IMG/VR virus record: IMGVR_UViG_3300045581_000470
Coordinates: 1 to 28,021 of that record
Strand: one strand, 5' to 3'
DNA from: a virus
Length of the DNA: 28,021 nucleotides
The stretch's first letter is position 1, and each line of letters starts with the position of its first letter. The notes beneath the pieces are model-generated. The model was not told the DNA's origin and did no database searches. It worked only from the letters and a program-made list of their open reading frames with translations. Both the position numbers and the translations under genes were made by a program. Of the stretch, positions 1 through 7,839 are shown piece after piece.

Positions 1-1
1 C

Positions 2-313
2 ATGGGTGAGGAACTGCTCGCTCGAGGTGTCGCATCACGCGAAATCCTCCCCAAACTCGCCCAATCCATCATCGTTGACCTCGGATTACGGATCGCAGCA
101 GGCGAATGGGAAATCAAATCAGCCGAGGAAGCCACCAAAGTCGCCAAAATCTGGTATGACGTGCTCCGTTTGGAGATGGGTCAGGCCACAACGATCCAAG
201 AACAGCGTGTCGGCAGCCCCGAAGACCGCCTATCCCGCCTCGAGGAACTCAAAATTGAGGCGAAACGCCGTGTCGAAGCCGGATTGCGTGCCATTGGGGA
301 CGGTTCAGGGTGA
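2..313 (+). CDS. Probable terminase small subunit (possibly 5' truncated)
   Basis: This would be the DNA-recognition partner of the large terminase, which chooses the packaging site and hands the genome to the motor at the portal. The assignment rests mainly on position: it sits directly upstream of the large terminase and overlaps its GTG start by 4 nt (GTGA, 310-313). The visible 103 residues are helical and charged, with two probable helices around residues 18-60 and a basic C-terminal helix around 76-98. No DNA-binding motif is obvious. The first ATG lies one base from the window edge, so the true start may be further upstream and an N-terminal DNA-binding domain may be missing. It could instead be an unrelated small protein that happens to precede the terminase. 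Confidence 0.5.
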   Translation: MGEELLARGVASREILPKLAQSIIVDLGLRIAAGEWEIKSAEEATKVAKIWYDVLRLEMGQATTIQEQRVGSPEDRLSRLEELKIEAKRRVEAGLRAIGDGSG

Positions 314-1881
314 ATTTGCTGTCAGATGACGAATTTGTCCAGTTATCTGCCGCCGAACAAGACGAATACCTCCGTCTACTCGAAGCAGACCTGTCTGCAT
401 GGCGGCTAACCGGCAACATACGGCAGGAACGCGCCCACATCCTCGTCGGCAAAACAGATTGGCTGCTTTACGGCGGTGCAGCCGGTGGCGGCAAGTCCGA
501 ACTGCTCGCCTACCACGCCCACGAACTGTCCACCAAATACCCAGGACACCGTGCCCTGCTCATCCGAACCGCCCTACCCGAGCTACGCCGGTCGCTCATC
601 ATCCGCTCTCAAGTCAGATACGCCCAACTAGACGTATCCGCCCAGCTGCGATCCATCGACAACGTCAAAGCCTGGTGGTATGACAACGGCTCCATCATCG
701 AATACGGCTACTGCTCCCGAGACGAAGACGTAGGCCAGTTCATGTCAGCCGAATACGACTTCATCGGATTTGACGAAGCCACTCAATTCACCCCCTACCA
801 GATGCTCATGATTTCCGGCCGACTTCGCACCAGCCGCAAAATGAGCCGACTAGGCGTCCGAACCCACGTTATGTTCGCCACCAACCCTGGGGATAAAGGC
901 CACACGTTCCTCTACAAGATGCTGGTCCAACCCACCAACAACGGCCAATACGCCGTCGTCTATGACGTACGCGAAGGCTTCGAGAACCCCGACATCGTCC
1001 GTCGCGTCGAACTACCAGACGACAATGCGGAACTCGCCAAAATCGACATCCCCCACGACCCCAACGACCATCTGGTCGTCGCATTCGTCCCCAGCACCGT
1101 CGACGACAACCCCCACATCGACCCCACCTACCGGAAGCACCTATCCATGCTTCCCGAAATCGAACGCAAACAAAAACTGTTAGGCGACTGGGACACCTTC
1201 ACCGGCCAGTATTTCTCCGAATTCCGCCGCGACCAGCACGTCGTCACCCCATTCACCATCCCCGCCGAATGGCCCCGCTACCGCGGAATCGACTTCGGAA
1301 CCGCCAACCCCTACTGCTGCCTATGGGGAGCATGGGACCCTGCAACAGGCATCTGCTACGTCTACAGGGAGGACTACACCAAAGGACTCACCGCCGCCCA
1401 ACAAGCAGGCCGAGTCAAAGAACTATCCAAATCCGACGGCAAACCCGAATCCGTCATCATGACCGCCATCGACCCCTCCACCTTCTCCAACGTCGCCGGA
1501 CTCGGATCAACCGTCGCCTCCGTCTACAACAGCCTCGGAGTGCCAGTCTCCAAAGCCAAAAACGCTCGAGTCTCAGGCTGGCAAAACGTACGCCGATACC
1601 TCCAACCTAGTGAGGACACCGGAATACCCAAATTACAAATTTTTGCGAATTGCGAGCACCTGCTCCGCACGCTGCCCGCCATGCGCCACGACAAAACACA
1701 GGTCGAAGACATCGACACCGACGACGAAGACCACGCAGTCGACGCACTCCGATACCTGCTATCGTGCCGCCCATACGTCGAAATAACCCGCCGTCATAAA
1801 ACGACGATGCAAGGGGCCGAAGGAAGGGTACAGAAATTCATGGACCGTCTCGACAAGTCTGCACGAAAGCGCCGTTGGTGA
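310..1881 (+). CDS. terL: Terminase large subunit (packaging ATPase and nuclease)
   Basis: This is the ATP-driven motor that pumps phage DNA through the portal into the prohead and cuts the concatemer. The 523 residues show both expected domains. The N-terminal ATPase has a Walker A loop GGAAGGGKS at about 55-63 and a Walker B motif FIGFDEA at about 151-157, with a coupling-type motif MFATNPG near 188-194. The C-terminal RNase H-like nuclease has acidic residues in RGIDFG (Asp near 328), AIDPS (Asp near 388) and DHAVDALRYLL (near 474-484), the usual three-part nuclease signature. Length is normal for the family. Translation starts at a GTG overlapping the stop of the upstream gene, which suggests coupling. 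The identification is secure from motifs; the packaging strategy (headful or site-specific) cannot be read from here. Confidence 0.96.
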   Translation: MNLLSDDEFVQLSAAEQDEYLRLLEADLSAWRLTGNIRQERAHILVGKTDWLLYGGAAGGGKSELLAYHAHELSTKYPGHRALLIRTALPELRRSLIIRSQVRYAQLDVSAQLRSIDNVKAWWYDNGSIIEYGYCSRDEDVGQFMSAEYDFIGFDEATQFTPYQMLMISGRLRTSRKMSRLGVRTHVMFATNPGDKGHTFLYKMLVQPTNNGQYAVVYDVREGFENPDIVRRVELPDDNAELAKIDIPHDPNDHLVVAFVPSTVDDNPHIDPTYRKHLSMLPEIERKQKLLGDWDTFTGQYFSEFRRDQHVVTPFTIPAEWPRYRGIDFGTANPYCCLWGAWDPATGICYVYREDYTKGLTAAQQAGRVKELSKSDGKPESVIMTAIDPSTFSNVAGLGSTVASVYNSLGVPVSKAKNARVSGWQNVRRYLQPSEDTGIPKLQIFANCEHLLRTLPAMRHDKTQVEDIDTDDEDHAVDALRYLLSCRPYVEITRRHKTTMQGAEGRVQKFMDRLDKSARKRRW

Positions 1882-1882
1882 C

Positions 1883-2380
1883 ATGCGAATCGTCGACAAC
1901 TACAACTACCTGCCCGGATGCTGCTGGATTTGCCGCGGCGTCTCCAAACCCATCATCGACCTCGAAATTGACCTTGATGGCGTCAATTCCCCCGATGACC
2001 CCAACCCGTCAGCCATCACCCGCCTTTACATTTGTGCTGACTGCGCTATCGAACTTGGCCGACAAATGGCCCCACATCGTTCACTGGAAATCGTTCGAGC
2101 TGGCGAACTCGCCCAAGCAAACCGAGTCGCCAACGAACTAGCCGCCCGCGCCGAAACCGCAGAGACCCAACTCGAGAACATCGCCGCCGCAATTGCTGGT
2201 GTAGCATCGCGTCGCGGCGAGACGGCAGGCTCGACGCACGTTCCCGACGAGGGTGGTTCCGAGCAGCCTCTTACCGAGAGCGCCGACGCTCCACCCCTTC
2301 GGCGTCGAGGACGCCCTCGTCGGGAACAACCCACAGCCCCCGTCGAAGAAATCAACACCGACTTCGTAGGTGACCTGTGA
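1883..2380 (+). CDS. Zinc-finger and AT-hook protein of unknown function
   Basis: I do not recognise this 165-residue protein as a named family. The N-terminal third has two Cys pairs, CWIC (14-17) and CADC (51-54), spaced like a four-Cys zinc-binding finger. A helical, probably coiled-coil stretch follows at about 70-105. After an acidic, low-complexity linker there is a basic patch RRRGRPRR at about 140-147 with the RGRP core of an AT-hook, a minor-groove DNA-binding motif. It begins one base after the terminase stop and its end overlaps the next gene by 4 nt (GTGA), so it is part of the head operon. A DNA-binding or packaging-accessory role is a reasonable inference from the two motifs and the position, but nothing proves it. 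Confidence 0.75.
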   Translation: MRIVDNYNYLPGCCWICRGVSKPIIDLEIDLDGVNSPDDPNPSAITRLYICADCAIELGRQMAPHRSLEIVRAGELAQANRVANELAARAETAETQLENIAAAIAGVASRRGETAGSTHVPDEGGSEQPLTESADAPPLRRRGRPRREQPTAPVEEINTDFVGDL

Positions 2381-2589
2381 TCGTCGCAACCATCGCCACC
2401 AACATCACCCTGTTCGCCCTGTGCATAGTGCTGCTGCTCGAGAACCGTCGCCTGACTAACCTTGTGATAGCGAAAAACCCAGAAACTGTCCTTGCAGCCG
2501 AAAGGGTCAACAAGCAGAAAAAGGAACGCAGAAACGACGACAAGCCCCACTCCGCGTGGGCCAACCCGAGTGAGGCAGTAGGACCGTGA
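2377..2589 (+). CDS. Small single-span membrane protein, unknown function
   Basis: This 70-residue protein starts at a GTG that overlaps the previous stop. Residues 2-21 are hydrophobic and form one likely membrane span near the N terminus. The rest is polar and strongly basic (KKERR at about 48-52), so the C-terminal part would lie in the cytoplasm. It ends by overlapping the GTG start of the portal gene at 2586-2589. No family is recognised. Small membrane proteins between terminase and portal are not a standard head component. It could be a membrane-anchoring accessory or a superinfection-related protein, but this is guesswork. Confidence 0.6.
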   Translation: MIVATIATNITLFALCIVLLLENRRLTNLVIAKNPETVLAAERVNKQKKERRNDDKPHSAWANPSEAVGP

Positions 2590-4532
2590 ACGAGTGGACA
2601 CCACCGGAACCACAGAAAGTCATCGAACTGTGGAACAAAGCCGACACCTACCTCCTCAAGGAGCGTCGTGACTATTGGATGAACGCCAGCTACTACGCTG
2701 GCCTTCAGTGGATTTGGTGGGATTACACCCGCAACATCGTCCAAGAACTGGACTACAACACCGACTACGAAAAGTTCACGCGCATCACCGTCGACAAGTT
2801 CGGCCCGCGTGTCACCAACCTCGTAGCCCGCATGACCCGCTCGCCGCTCGTCTGGGAAGTCGAACCGTCAGGCATTGACGACTCCAACCTGCGTCGCCAG
2901 CGTCTTCAGGAACAGTTGCTGCTGTCCGAATCATACGAACAGCATTGGGACGACATTCGTGAAGAATCCCTGCTTCAAACCCTGTTTGGTGGCGTAGCCG
3001 CCATTTCAGTCGACTGGGACCCTGATCTTGGCCCGACCGCCGCAATCGACCCGGTCACCAACATTGCGATCCCCACCGGCGGTGTTTCCATCACTCCGCT
3101 GTGTATTTCCGAATTTACGCTCGAGCCTGGTTCTGCAGACGAATTTGCATCGCGGTACTGGATCAAGTGTGTCGCCATGCCACCCGAGCAAGTCAAAGAA
3201 AAGTACAAGCTTGATTGGCTTCCGGCACCGGACGCCGAAGCGGCGCTCTCATCGCGGCATCGCACCCTTCTTACCCGCCGTCCCCAGGGTCAGCCGCCGC
3301 GTTTGACGTTGGTGTACTGCTACTACGAACGGCCCACCGAAACCACACCGGGCTGCGTGATCCATGTGGTCAACGGCAAACAGGTGTACGGATACGGCGA
3401 CGGTGGCGCAGGCTGGCCGTTCCCGTTCACCCATCTCAACATTGCGCTCGGCAAGCAGCGTCGCATCCCGCGCACCTGGGTCGGCCACACGCTTCTGTCC
3501 CCGGCACGCGACATCCAGTACGCCTACAACCGTGCCCGCTCCACCATCCTCGAGCACATGCGAAAGGCCGCTAACGCACGCCTCATGGTGCCCGTCGGCT
3601 CTATCGAAGACTCCGACACCGTCACCACCGACCCGGCCGACATCCTCGAATACAACGCCGAAATCGGTGAACCGCATTGGCAGATGGCGCCCGACGTGCC
3701 GCGTTGGATCAGCAACGAAGCCACCCAACTCGAAATGGAGATGGACGACATCTTCTTCACCCACTCGGTGTCTCGAGGTCAAGCCCCCGGCGACCGCAAC
3801 TCGGGCCTCGCCCTGTCGGTGTTGGCAGAAAAGGACGACACGCCGCTTGGCCCGATGGCCCGCAACCAATCACAGTTGTGGGGCCGCGTCGGCAAGATGA
3901 CGTTGCAGTTGTACCGCGCCTACGCCGAACAGTCCGGCATGGTTCGCACACAAACCCTCACCACCCCGCAGGGCAACACGATCCAGTTCGCCTGGTCAGC
4001 AGACGACATCGACGACAACCCGCAGGTCAAAGTGCCGTTGGATGCCACCGCACCACGCTCCAAGATCGCCACCCAGTCGGTGCTCACCAGCCTGGCCGAC
4101 AGATTCCCGCAGGCATTCGCCAACGCCGATCCGCTCGCCTTGGCACGCATGCTCGACCTGCCCGACCCCAAGGGCTACCTGGCAACAATGGACGCCGACA
4201 TCGCAAAGGCCGAATGGGAAAACGGACTGCTTATGCAGGCCACCCCAGTCATGCCCGCCACGTTCGACGACCATGCCAAGCACATCGCCCAGCACAACAA
4301 GGAGCGTAAGACCGCTGCCTACGAACTGGCGTCAGCCGACGTGCGTCAAGCCATTGACCTGCACATCCAGGCTCACGAAACCCTCGCAGCAGAAGAAGCC
4401 GCCCAGCAGCTTCAACTCATGCAACAGATGCCAGGGGCGCAAGCCCTGCCGCAAGCCAACGAGCCGCCCGGTTCGATGGTTCCCCAACCCCAGCTCGGAG
4501 CAGCTGGCCCACAGGAGATGATGCCCCAATGA
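2586..4532 (+). CDS. Portal protein
   Basis: The portal forms the ring at one capsid vertex through which DNA enters and leaves and to which the tail adaptor binds. The identification comes from size (648 residues, in the podovirus range), position after the terminase and before the scaffold and capsid genes, and composition. There is an N-terminal helical region with many Trp and Tyr residues (about 15-55), mixed alpha/beta stem and wing segments in the middle, and a long, Gln/Ala-rich helical C terminus (about 560-648) like the crown or barrel helices of podovirus portals. Start is GTG at 2586, overlapping the upstream stop. The end overlaps the scaffold ATG by 4 nt. No short signature motif exists for portals, so this is a context-supported call. 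Confidence 0.9.
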   Translation: MNEWTPPEPQKVIELWNKADTYLLKERRDYWMNASYYAGLQWIWWDYTRNIVQELDYNTDYEKFTRITVDKFGPRVTNLVARMTRSPLVWEVEPSGIDDSNLRRQRLQEQLLLSESYEQHWDDIREESLLQTLFGGVAAISVDWDPDLGPTAAIDPVTNIAIPTGGVSITPLCISEFTLEPGSADEFASRYWIKCVAMPPEQVKEKYKLDWLPAPDAEAALSSRHRTLLTRRPQGQPPRLTLVYCYYERPTETTPGCVIHVVNGKQVYGYGDGGAGWPFPFTHLNIALGKQRRIPRTWVGHTLLSPARDIQYAYNRARSTILEHMRKAANARLMVPVGSIEDSDTVTTDPADILEYNAEIGEPHWQMAPDVPRWISNEATQLEMEMDDIFFTHSVSRGQAPGDRNSGLALSVLAEKDDTPLGPMARNQSQLWGRVGKMTLQLYRAYAEQSGMVRTQTLTTPQGNTIQFAWSADDIDDNPQVKVPLDATAPRSKIATQSVLTSLADRFPQAFANADPLALARMLDLPDPKGYLATMDADIAKAEWENGLLMQATPVMPATFDDHAKHIAQHNKERKTAAYELASADVRQAIDLHIQAHETLAAEEAAQQLQLMQQMPGAQALPQANEPPGSMVPQPQLGAAGPQEMMPQ

Positions 4533-5254
4533 CAGACTTCACCCCCGAGGCGCAGGTGGATGCCGCGCCGACAGGTGACGCTGCGCCTGCCGAAACCGCC
4601 GTCGATTGGAAAGCCAAGTACGACGCAGAAGTACAGGACCGAGTCAAGGAACGGGAACGGTACAAGCCGATTGCCCAATCGTTTGGGAACCTGCACCCCG
4701 ACGACGCTCGAGCCATTCAGGACTTCGTGAAGGCATACGCCACCGGAGACACCGAAACTGCCACCCGATGGATGATCGACAACGCCCGCACCCTCGCCGG
4801 AGACAGATTCCAAGAATTCGTCTCACCGGCCCAGCAGGCTGCCATCACCCAGCAGGCCCAACTGGACGGAGCCGCCCAGGGACTGACCCCGCAGGCCGTC
4901 GAACAGATGGTCAACCAGCGGATCGAACAGTTCCAGATGCAGCAGGCCCAGGCGTACCACGAACAGCAGATTGAGCAGACCCTGATCCAGGCTGGCTACC
5001 AGCCCGACTCGGCCATCGCTACCGCAGCCATCGTCGCCGCCTCCAAGCGTCCCGACCTTGACCTGAATGCCGCCATCCGTGAAGTCGAAGACGAACTGAT
5101 CCAGCGGGCCTCCGCCATCGCTCAGCGACGCGCTGAAGCATCACAGGCAATGGGTGCTCCCATCGCTAACGGTGTCACCGCCGTGAGTCAGGTCGGGCAG
5201 GCAATGTCGCCGCGTGAACGCGCACTCGCACGTCTCGAGGCCAACGGACTGTAA
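4529..5254 (+). CDS. Capsid scaffolding protein
   Basis: A scaffold directs assembly of capsid subunits into a prohead and leaves before or during packaging. This 241-residue protein has the typical features: no Cys, an acidic Ala/Pro-rich N terminus, a largely helical body and a Gln-rich stretch at about 100-165 likely to form coiled coils. It has a basic C-terminal tail (REALARLEANGL-like, final 15 residues) of the sort that binds the inner face of the capsid protein. It lies between portal and major capsid protein, the canonical position, and overlaps the portal stop by ATGA. No protease domain is seen, so removal of the scaffold is probably not by self-cleavage. The function is inferred from position and composition. 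Confidence 0.85.
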   Translation: MTDFTPEAQVDAAPTGDAAPAETAVDWKAKYDAEVQDRVKERERYKPIAQSFGNLHPDDARAIQDFVKAYATGDTETATRWMIDNARTLAGDRFQEFVSPAQQAAITQQAQLDGAAQGLTPQAVEQMVNQRIEQFQMQQAQAYHEQQIEQTLIQAGYQPDSAIATAAIVAASKRPDLDLNAAIREVEDELIQRASAIAQRRAEASQAMGAPIANGVTAVSQVGQAMSPRERALARLEANGL

Positions 5255-5264
5255 TGGTTGCATG

Positions 5265-5283
5265 ACACCACAACATGTGGTGT
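5265..5283 (+). other. Perfect 8-bp hairpin downstream of the scaffold gene
   Basis: ACACCACA (5265-5272) and TGTGGTGT (5276-5283) are exact inverted repeats around a 3-nt ACA loop. Allowing a bulged G at 5264, pairing extends by GCAT/ATGC (5260-5263 with 5284-5287). It lies 10 nt after the scaffold stop. No T run follows, so it could be a weak terminator, an RNA-processing site or a protein-binding palindrome. Confidence 0.55.
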
Positions 5284-5288
5284 ATGCT
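5283..5288 (+). promoter_or_regulatory. Candidate -10 box for the major capsid gene
   Basis: TATGCT resembles a sigma-70-type -10 element. A TTGCAT that could serve as -35 lies at 5258-5263, but the 19-nt spacing is longer than usual and the hairpin overlaps the region. A start near 5295 would place the second hairpin at the very 5' end of the transcript. Support is weak. Confidence 0.25.
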
Positions 5289-5294
5289 GACCGC

Positions 5295-5350
5295 TAGTGG
5301 CCGGATAGCCACTACATACAGCGACCGCACAACAAAACACCGGATGGTGT
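5295..5350 (+). promoter_or_regulatory. Two tandem hairpins in the capsid-gene leader
   Basis: Two more inverted repeats follow the first hairpin. TAGTGGC (5295-5301) pairs with GCCACTA (5308-5314) around CGGATA, and ACACC (5337-5341) pairs with GGTGT (5346-5350) around GGAT. They lie 71-126 nt upstream of the capsid start in the only long gap between head genes. An mRNA-stabilising or translation-controlling leader for the most abundant phage protein is plausible. The rest of 5255-5420 shows no open gene that I would support. Confidence 0.45.
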
Positions 5351-5420
5351 AGTGGCGATTGCCGGACGGCACGTTCAGGTTGCGTTCAACAAATCAGCAG
5401 ACCACGACCAAGGAGCAACA

Positions 5421-6689
5421 ATGCCCGCAAGTTTGTCAACGGTCGATGCGATCCTGAAGGACGACTACAAGGATTTCCTCGACAACCTCAACGAAGCCAA
5501 CTTCATCCTTTCGCAGATCGAAACGCGCAAGGACACCGTCCAGGGCCGCATCGCCCGGCACGCCGTCCACTTGGGACGTTCGTCCGGTGTCGGCGCCCGC
5601 GCTGAGAACGGCACCCTCCCGACCGCAGGAAACCAGGCGTACGCCACCGTTCCGGTGCCCGTGCGCTACGTCTACGGACGTATCCAGCTTTCGGGTCCGA
5701 CCATCCGCCAGGCCGTCTCGGATCGCGGCGCGTTCATCGACGCCCTCGACGCTGAAATGGAAGGCATCAAGAAGGACGCGATGAAGGACGTGAACCGTCA
5801 GCTGTGGGGCACCTCAAACGGTGTCATCGCACAGTGTGGCACCACCTCGTCCAGCACCACCGTCGTTCTGGCCTCCACCACCGGCTCGACCGCCCTCCGC
5901 CAGTTGTTCTTCGACGGCGGCATGGTTGTCGACATCGGAACGGTCGCAGCCCCGACCACGGTCGCCTCGGCCCGTACCGTCACCTCGGTCGACGAGTCGG
6001 CCAAGACGATGGTGATCTCGGGTGCCGCTGTCACGACCTCGTCCAGCCACTACGTGTTCCGTAGCGGTGCAGGCGGAGCGTCCAGCAACACCGGTCAGCC
6101 CGGCGACGGCCAGGTCGAACTCACCGGCCTCCAGACCATCGTCGACGACACCGCGATCCTTCACACGATCAACCCGTCGAGCCAGCCCAAGTGGAAGGCG
6201 TACGTGAACTCGAACTCGGGAACCAACCGTTCGGTCACCGAATCCCTCATCACCGGCTCCATCATGAAGGTCCTCACCAACTCGGGCAAGAAGCCCAGCC
6301 TGTTGGTGTCGGCCGAAGGCGTCAACCTCGCCATCAGCAACCTCCTCCTCTCCCTCAAGCGGAACATGGAGCAGACCCAGCTGAAGGGTGGCTACGCAGG
6401 CATCCAGTTCTACAGCCCGTCGGTTTCCGGCAAGGGCGATGAGGCACCGACGGCGCTCTACGCCGACTTCGACTGCCCGAACAACCGCCTGTACGGCATC
6501 AACCCCGAGGTGCTCGTTTACCACCAGGTCGGCGACGGATTCCAGTTCATGGACCTCGACGGCGCGGTGATGAACCGCAAGCCCGACCTCGACGCCTACG
6601 AGGCCACGCTCTACATGTACGGCGAACTCGCCTGCAAGCAGCGCAACGCCCACTTCGTCATCAAGGACCTCACCGAGGTGACGATCTGA
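5421..6689 (+). CDS. Major capsid protein
   Basis: This is the main shell subunit, 422 residues. It follows the scaffold, the usual order, and has the look of an HK97-fold capsid protein. There is an N-terminal helical arm (about 1-45), a stretch resembling the E-loop with basic residues (about 45-90), a central beta-rich, Thr/Ser/Val-rich insertion (about 135-230) and a C-terminal alpha/beta part. The reading frame is open from 5352, but the start at 5421 is chosen because AAGGAG (5410-5415) sits 5 nt upstream of it and the upstream 23 codons show no ribosome site. No processing site or protease is obvious. It probably has its own transcription unit or stabilised transcript, given the structured leader. 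The fold is inferred, not demonstrated. Confidence 0.92.
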   Translation: MPASLSTVDAILKDDYKDFLDNLNEANFILSQIETRKDTVQGRIARHAVHLGRSSGVGARAENGTLPTAGNQAYATVPVPVRYVYGRIQLSGPTIRQAVSDRGAFIDALDAEMEGIKKDAMKDVNRQLWGTSNGVIAQCGTTSSSTTVVLASTTGSTALRQLFFDGGMVVDIGTVAAPTTVASARTVTSVDESAKTMVISGAAVTTSSSHYVFRSGAGGASSNTGQPGDGQVELTGLQTIVDDTAILHTINPSSQPKWKAYVNSNSGTNRSVTESLITGSIMKVLTNSGKKPSLLVSAEGVNLAISNLLLSLKRNMEQTQLKGGYAGIQFYSPSVSGKGDEAPTALYADFDCPNNRLYGINPEVLVYHQVGDGFQFMDLDGAVMNRKPDLDAYEATLYMYGELACKQRNAHFVIKDLTEVTI

Positions 6690-6690
6690 C

Positions 6691-7011
6691 ATGGCGGCAT
6701 CGGTAAGCGTCACCTGGGGGCCGGAAGTTCCCGGCAACCGCAAGCAGGTGCTGGGCACCGTTACGTTCGACTCGTCCTATGCGACGGGCGGCGAAGCGGT
6801 GTCGCTTGCCAACCTCGGACTCTCGCGCCTGGACTGGCTGTCGGCATCAACCACCGACGGCTATGTCCCGGCCTGGGACGGCTCGAGCACAGCACCCAAG
6901 ATCAAGCTGTTCTGGGTCGACACGACCACAGACGGCGCACCGCTTGCAGAAGTTCCTTCGACGACCGACGTGTCGGCAGTCGTTGTTCGCTTCCACGCAA
7001 TCGGCGCCTGA
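6691..7011 (+). CDS. Small head protein, possible capsid decoration protein
   Basis: This 106-residue protein starts one base after the capsid stop. It is rich in Val, Thr, Ser and Gly, has no Cys, and is predicted by eye to be all beta, with alternating hydrophobic strands (for example VLGTVTF near 20-26 and AVVVRFHAIGA at the C terminus). Position directly behind the major capsid gene, small size and beta character fit a decoration or head-stabilising protein. They do not exclude another minor head protein. It is the last gene before a strong hairpin terminator, so it belongs to the capsid transcript. Confidence 0.6.
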   Translation: MAASVSVTWGPEVPGNRKQVLGTVTFDSSYATGGEAVSLANLGLSRLDWLSASTTDGYVPAWDGSSTAPKIKLFWVDTTTDGAPLAEVPSTTDVSAVVVRFHAIGA

Positions 7012-7032
7012 TTCAAATAACAACACACGGCA

Positions 7033-7068
7033 AGCAGGGTCGGTTACCTTCGGGTGACCGGCCCTGCT
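7033..7068 (+). terminator. Strong 16-bp stem with UUCG tetraloop, terminator-like
   Basis: AGCAGGGTCGGTTACC (7033-7048) pairs along its full length with GGTGACCGGCCCTGCT (7053-7068) around a TTCG loop. There are 16 pairs including two G-T wobbles and no bulge. TTCG is an exceptionally stable tetraloop. No T run follows, as is common for terminators in high-GC actinobacteria and their phages. It lies 21 nt after the small head protein and would end or stabilise the capsid transcript. Confidence 0.8.
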
Positions 7069-7071
7069 GTC

Positions 7072-7077
7072 TACAAT
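7072..7077 (+). promoter_or_regulatory. Candidate -10 box directly after the terminator
   Basis: TACAAT is a 5-of-6 match to TATAAT, located 3 nt after the terminator stem. A start about 7 nt downstream falls at 7084-7085, on an in-frame ATG, or gives a leader of roughly 48 nt to the preferred ATG at 7133. No convincing -35 is visible because the hairpin fills that position. Confidence 0.35.
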
Positions 7078-7132
7078 GGGCAACATGATTCGCGCAGCAG
7101 ACCTGATGGGAAATGTCCAGGGCGGAGGCCAA

Positions 7133-7540
7133 ATGGCTGAAGTGTCCTGGGATGTCTACGACATCGCTACACGCATCCAAAAGGGTGACGAGTCAGGTTG
7201 GCGAGGCGACCCGTCAGCATCGCTGATGTTCAACCCCATCGCCCAACGGTTCGAGGTTTGGATGGTGGATGCCATCGGAGAGCCATACATCGCTTGCACC
7301 CACACCCGCTGCGACCACACCCTCATCACAAAACTGATTGAAGGTGACTGGCAAAAGGGCAAGCAACTGCACGAAGACCTGATGAAGCGCAACAAGGCCA
7401 TCCGCGACAAGCACGAAACCGAAGAACGGGACAAGCGGCTCGAGTTGGCCGACAAGCTCCATTGGGCACTCATTCAAGACGTTGGACACCTGGATGGCGG
7501 CAACCGGCGCCAATACAGCATGGCAAAGAAAGGCAAGTAA
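7133..7540 (+). CDS. Conserved-looking phage protein of unknown function
   Basis: This is a 135-residue protein with an alpha/beta N-terminal half and a highly charged helical C-terminal half (about 78-125, rich in Lys, Glu and Arg, likely coiled coil). A Cys/His cluster, CTHTRCDH at about 55-62, could bind a metal. The frame is open from ATG codons at 7076 and 7085. I prefer 7133 because GGAGG (7124-7128) lies 4 nt ahead of it, while 7085 is only supported by a possible leaderless start. Its place between the capsid block and the tail adaptor suggests a virion or assembly role. I recognise no family. The stop overlaps the next ATG by one base (TAATG). Confidence 0.7.
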   Translation: MAEVSWDVYDIATRIQKGDESGWRGDPSASLMFNPIAQRFEVWMVDAIGEPYIACTHTRCDHTLITKLIEGDWQKGKQLHEDLMKRNKAIRDKHETEERDKRLELADKLHWALIQDVGHLDGGNRRQYSMAKKGK

Positions 7541-7839
7541 TGGCTACATACAGCGTCAACACAGCCAAACACGCCGTCCTGACACCCTCTACGGTCGACA
7601 CCGTCAACCTTGCCAACCCGGCATCGTTCATCCTGGTATCCAACCGCACCACCTCAGGCGACCCGATCTTCTTCACATTCGGTGACGCAACCAAAGGTGT
7701 CGCCACCCCAACCATCTCGGGCGACGACACCTACGTCGTCACCATCGGCATGACCGTCAGCCTGCCCGGCGATGGCACCAGCCCGCAAGTGAAACTGATT
7801 TCCAACAGCGCACAGGCATACAGCATCCAGGTCGTCTGA
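7540..7839 (+). CDS. Small beta-rich structural protein
   Basis: This 99-residue protein is rich in Thr, Ser and Val, with alternating beta strands and no charged helices. The form suggests a small beta-sandwich or barrel, as in head-fibre, decoration or tail-attachment proteins. The frame is open from 7462, but the ATG at 7540 overlaps the previous stop by one base and follows AAAGGCAAG, so it is the natural start. Its stop overlaps the adaptor start (TGATG at 7837-7841), placing it in the same translated unit. It resembles in composition the protein at 12490-12819, though I see no clear alignment. A structural role is inferred from composition and neighbours only. Confidence 0.7.
   Translation: MATYSVNTAKHAVLTPSTVDTVNLANPASFILVSNRTTSGDPIFFTFGDATKGVATPTISGDDTYVVTIGMTVSLPGDGTSPQVKLISNSAQAYSIQVV

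Noticed and set aside
5337-5400. tRNA-like stretch (GGTGTAGTGG followed by GTTCAAC)
   Set aside because: It resembles D-arm and T-loop words, but no acceptor or T stem pairs, so it is not a tRNA.
5814-6758. Long reverse-strand open frame of 314 codons across the capsid gene
   Set aside because: It mirrors the third-position G/C bias of the capsid gene, has no ribosome site and gives a low-complexity Val/Gly/Arg-rich product.
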